Below are positions 18,100 to 20,179 of a stretch of DNA of 20,179 nt, in pieces. Position 1 is the first letter of the stretch, and each line of letters begins with the position of its first letter. This DNA comes from Nemertoderma westbladi. Its lineage: Eukaryota; Xenacoelomorpha; Nemertodermatida; Nemertodermatidae. The notes beneath the pieces were generated by a model that did not search any database, had not been told where the DNA came from, and saw nothing but the letters and a program-made list of their open reading frames with translations. The stretch spans positions 1-20,179 of the forward strand of contig JAUCBJ010001306.1 in NCBI GenBank assembly GCA_032718475.1. The letters are read 5' to 3'. The translations under genes were made by a program, and so were the position numbers.

Positions 18100-18498
18100 G
18101 TCAGGAACCTCGGCAGACTCCCGCGCCACTCAATGTTAAATTATATTGTTCGCCCGGCGCTCGCGAGCTGTGGCGTATCCGCTGCGGCCAGCCACCTCGC
18201 CCAGACGGCTGCAAAGGACGCGGAAGCTCTAAAGATCCACAAGTACCAGGAACTCATGGACCGGGGCTACCTCTTCCACCCGGTAACCTACGAGACCATG
18301 GGCCACCCCGGTCCCGAAACATCCGAGTTCCTGAAGGAGATCGCGGCAAGACTCCACTCTGTTACCCAGGAACCCCGATCTCACAGCTTCCTCCTGCAGA
18401 GACTGGCTGTTGCCATCCTGGTCGGCAATGCGGCCTCCATTATTGGGACCGTGAACCCCTCACTCACTAACAAAGAGGGACTCTATGAGGTGGTCTAG
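18100..18498 (+). pseudogene. LINE ORF2 C-terminal fragment with probable internal deletion
   Basis: The frame reads LPRHSMLNYIVRPALASCGV, then AAKDAEALKIHKYQELMDRG, HPVTYETMGHPG, FLKEIAARLHSVT and FLLQRLAVAILVGNAASIIG, with a stop TAG at 18496-18498. This pattern ('KY..L......PV..ET.G..G....FL..I..R......E.R...FL.QRL..A.. .GNA..I.GT') is the C-terminal end of a class of marine-invertebrate and fish LINE polyproteins. In that family about 60 residues normally separate the RH..LN..V.RAL.S.G segment from the A...A...KY segment; here they nearly touch, suggesting a deletion near 18178. The catalytic reverse transcriptase is absent. It is a different LINE lineage from the one at 7820 and 17344. 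Confidence 0.7.
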
Positions 18499-19080
18499 GT
18501 CTATGGTCCCTATCCCTAGTACCCCCCACCACCACGTACTTTCTTGCGCCTTAAATGTATTGTTTTAGTTTTATTATGTTTGCATTTATTTACATTTGTA
18601 ATATGTACTATTTTGTTTAAGCATAGCTTTAGGAGTTTAATTAGCATAATAATGTATAATAATTCATATTTACTTAAAATAAGTGTTTTACAAAAATTTA
18701 TGTTATATTGCATCAGTAGAAATTCAGTTATTCTTCAATCTTATACTAATATGTTGGTACAGTTAGAAAGCTGGCCATGCCTGGGCTGACCCAGTAAGGA
18801 AGTGGGAGGTGAATTTATAAATTCCTGAATTTAAAGACCTTCACTCACTTCGTTATTCGTTATCCATTGGGCGTCAATTATCCAATGGGGGAGTCTGATG
18901 TGCAAGCGACTGGTATAGTCCGAGGTAACTAGGCAACCGGATAGAGAAATATGAAAAGAAGCCAAACAGCGACCTCCGTAGACCAACACGCGCGGGTCGC
19001 ATAAATCCTCGTCGTAAACTCTTAAAACGTACGAAAAATAATGAGCAAATGAAGATGCTTAGTAAAAATAAATAGATACG
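18499..19080. other. AT-rich stretch after the LINE fragment
   Basis: Probably the LINE 3' trailer followed by unique sequence. It contains an inverted repeat CCATTGG...CCAATGG at about 18866-18889. No gene was recognised on either strand. Confidence 0.5.
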
Positions 19081-19085
19081 GTAGT

Positions 19086-19445
19086 GTGCGGTGGTCAGGT
19101 CAGTCCGGTTTAGTGGTTGTATTGGATTCGCCTCTCTTCGAAGGTCGTGGGTTCGATCCCCCACGAGGCCAATGAAGTTTTCGTTTCGGCGCGAATGCTT
19201 TGAAGGGACTAGCCAGGGCGTAACCCTCCATGCCTTGCATCCTTAAATGGTAGCTAAATGAGTACTGTCGGAGTTTCCTCTGGGGAGTAAAGTTCCGGGG
19301 GGACCAATGTGTCCATATGTAACCAACCTGATACCGTGTATAACACGTCTGATATCTAAAACTTCTATTTCCAACGGAGAACAACACAATAAACGAGATT
19401 CCGATTCCAAGTGGTTTACTTCAAACGCCGAACCGCGACCTTTAA
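19086..19445 (+). mobile_element. tRNA-derived SINE
   Basis: An A-box-like stretch TTTAGTGGTTGTATTGG (19110-19126) is followed by a closed T arm GTGGGTTCGATCCCCCAC with B box GGTTCGATCCC at 19150-19160. The body follows, with GGGACTAGCCAGGGCGTAAC and GCTAAATGAGTACTGTCGGA. The AAATGAGTAC string also occurs in the SINE at 17629-17897. The 3' limit is estimated; no tail or target-site duplication was identified. Confidence 0.65.
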
Positions 19446-19690
19446 ATAAAATCATAATAATTAGAAGAATAAGATGATCTCCATACTGTTGTTTAAAAAT
19501 ATAATTAAATTTTGTTTGGAAAAATACATTTCTTTTCAGGTAATTGGGTTGGCGATGGCGCTTTTGAGTATTTACAAATTTTGAGAAAAAACATACGTTG
19601 AAAGCTATCTAGGTATAACATAGATCGACTCACACTGCTGGGGTGCATGGCTACATAGGGTTATTCACACTGCACCATGTACGTACAGCG
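19446..19690. other. AT-rich spacer, nothing recognised
   Basis: There are short open frames only, with no repeat or RNA signal beyond background. It leads into the terminal minisatellite. Confidence 0.5.
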
Positions 19691-19696
19691 CACGGG

Positions 19697-20179
19697 CCGA
19701 TCTGTGGCAGTGGCCAGGCCAGTAGAACCGATCTGTGGGAGTGGCCAGTAGAAGCAAAATGTGGCAGTGGCCAGGAGAACCGATCTGTGGCCAGGCCAGT
19801 AGAACCGATCTGTGGGATTGGCTAGTAGAACCGATCTGTGGCAGTGGCCAGTAGAAGCAATCTGTGGCAGTGGCCAGGAGAACTGATCTGTGGCCAGGCC
19901 AGTAGAACCGATCTGTGGGATTGGCTAGTAGAACAGATCTGTGGCCAGGAGAACCTATCTGTGGCAGTGGCCAGTAGAACCGATCTGTGGGGTCAGTATA
20001 AGCAATCTGTGGCAGTGGCCAGGAGAACCGATCTGTGGCAGTGGTCAGTAGAAACGATCTGTGGCAGTGGCCAGGATAACCGATCAGTGGGCCCAGTAGA
20101 AGCAATCTGTGGCAGTGGCCAGGAGAACCGATCTGTGGCAGTGGCCAGTAGAAACGATCTGTGGCAGTGGCCAGTAGAC
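19697..20179. repeat. Degenerate ~26-bp minisatellite with higher-order structure, runs off the window
   Basis: About 20 units built on GATCTGTGGCAGTGGCCAGT plus AGAACC, with shortened and mixed variants (GGCCAGGCCAGTAGAAC, GGGATTGGCTAGTAGAAC). A block of several variants starting CTGTGGCCAGGCC at 19785 recurs at 19888, giving a 103-bp higher-order period. Open frames on both strands are products of the repeat, not genes. Confidence 0.93.

Noticed and set aside
17916-18470. 184-codon proline-rich open frame
   Set aside because: It starts in poly-C tracts and then runs as a shadow frame over the LINE C-terminal fragment.
19665-20105. 146-codon minus-strand open frame rich in Trp and Pro
   Set aside because: It is the translation of the terminal minisatellite; the peptide repeats with the DNA unit.
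19697-20179. CRISPR-like array
   Set aside because: There are no constant repeats with unique spacers. All parts of the unit are repeated, and the context is eukaryotic.

Overview
This is eukaryotic, animal-type nuclear DNA. It is AT-rich, has spliced genes with GT...AG introns, and is full of minisatellites, tRNA-derived SINEs and dead non-LTR retrotransposon pieces. Three animal genes can be recognised by protein similarity: a TEX11/SPO22-ZIP4 meiotic protein (+), a type-I ferlin of the dysferlin/myoferlin group (+), and WDR6 (-). The gene set and repeat style suggest an invertebrate, probably aquatic, but I cannot place it further from sequence alone.

Layout: 1-759 is a very homogeneous 27/30-bp minisatellite. 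765-2560 is AT-rich and mostly featureless, with one unexplained open frame on the minus strand. 2563-5101 is one uninterrupted coding block for a TEX11-like protein; it runs directly into a hairpin-rich higher-order repeat (5102-5690) where homology stops. 6019-7260 is an array of 368-bp monomers, each with a tRNA-like Pol III cassette held between inverted arms. The array is bracketed by a 14-bp direct repeat and sits against a reverse-transcriptase fragment. 7553-9881 (minus) holds three consecutive phase-0 WDR6 exons, one of them only 105 bp. Their introns contain a truncated LINE and a tRNA-derived SINE. 10324-16189 is a nearly complete ferlin in two exons, the second a single 5.4-kb exon. 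16190-20179 is repeat territory: an AT-rich 3' flank, a foldback (MITE-like) element, a LINE 3' end with a target-site duplication, a SINE, poly-C tracts, an internally deleted LINE C-terminus, another SINE, and a degenerate ~26-bp minisatellite running to the window edge.

The three host genes have unrelated jobs: meiotic crossover control, wobble-base tRNA methylation, and Ca2+-dependent membrane fusion or repair. They do not form a pathway. The architecture is the notable part. WDR6, usually compact, is broken into small exons, while ferlin and TEX11, which have dozens of exons in vertebrates, are nearly intronless here. The missing 5' and 3' exons of WDR6 are not visible in the window, so ferlin and TEX11 may lie antisense inside WDR6 introns, or the WDR6 locus is a fragment.
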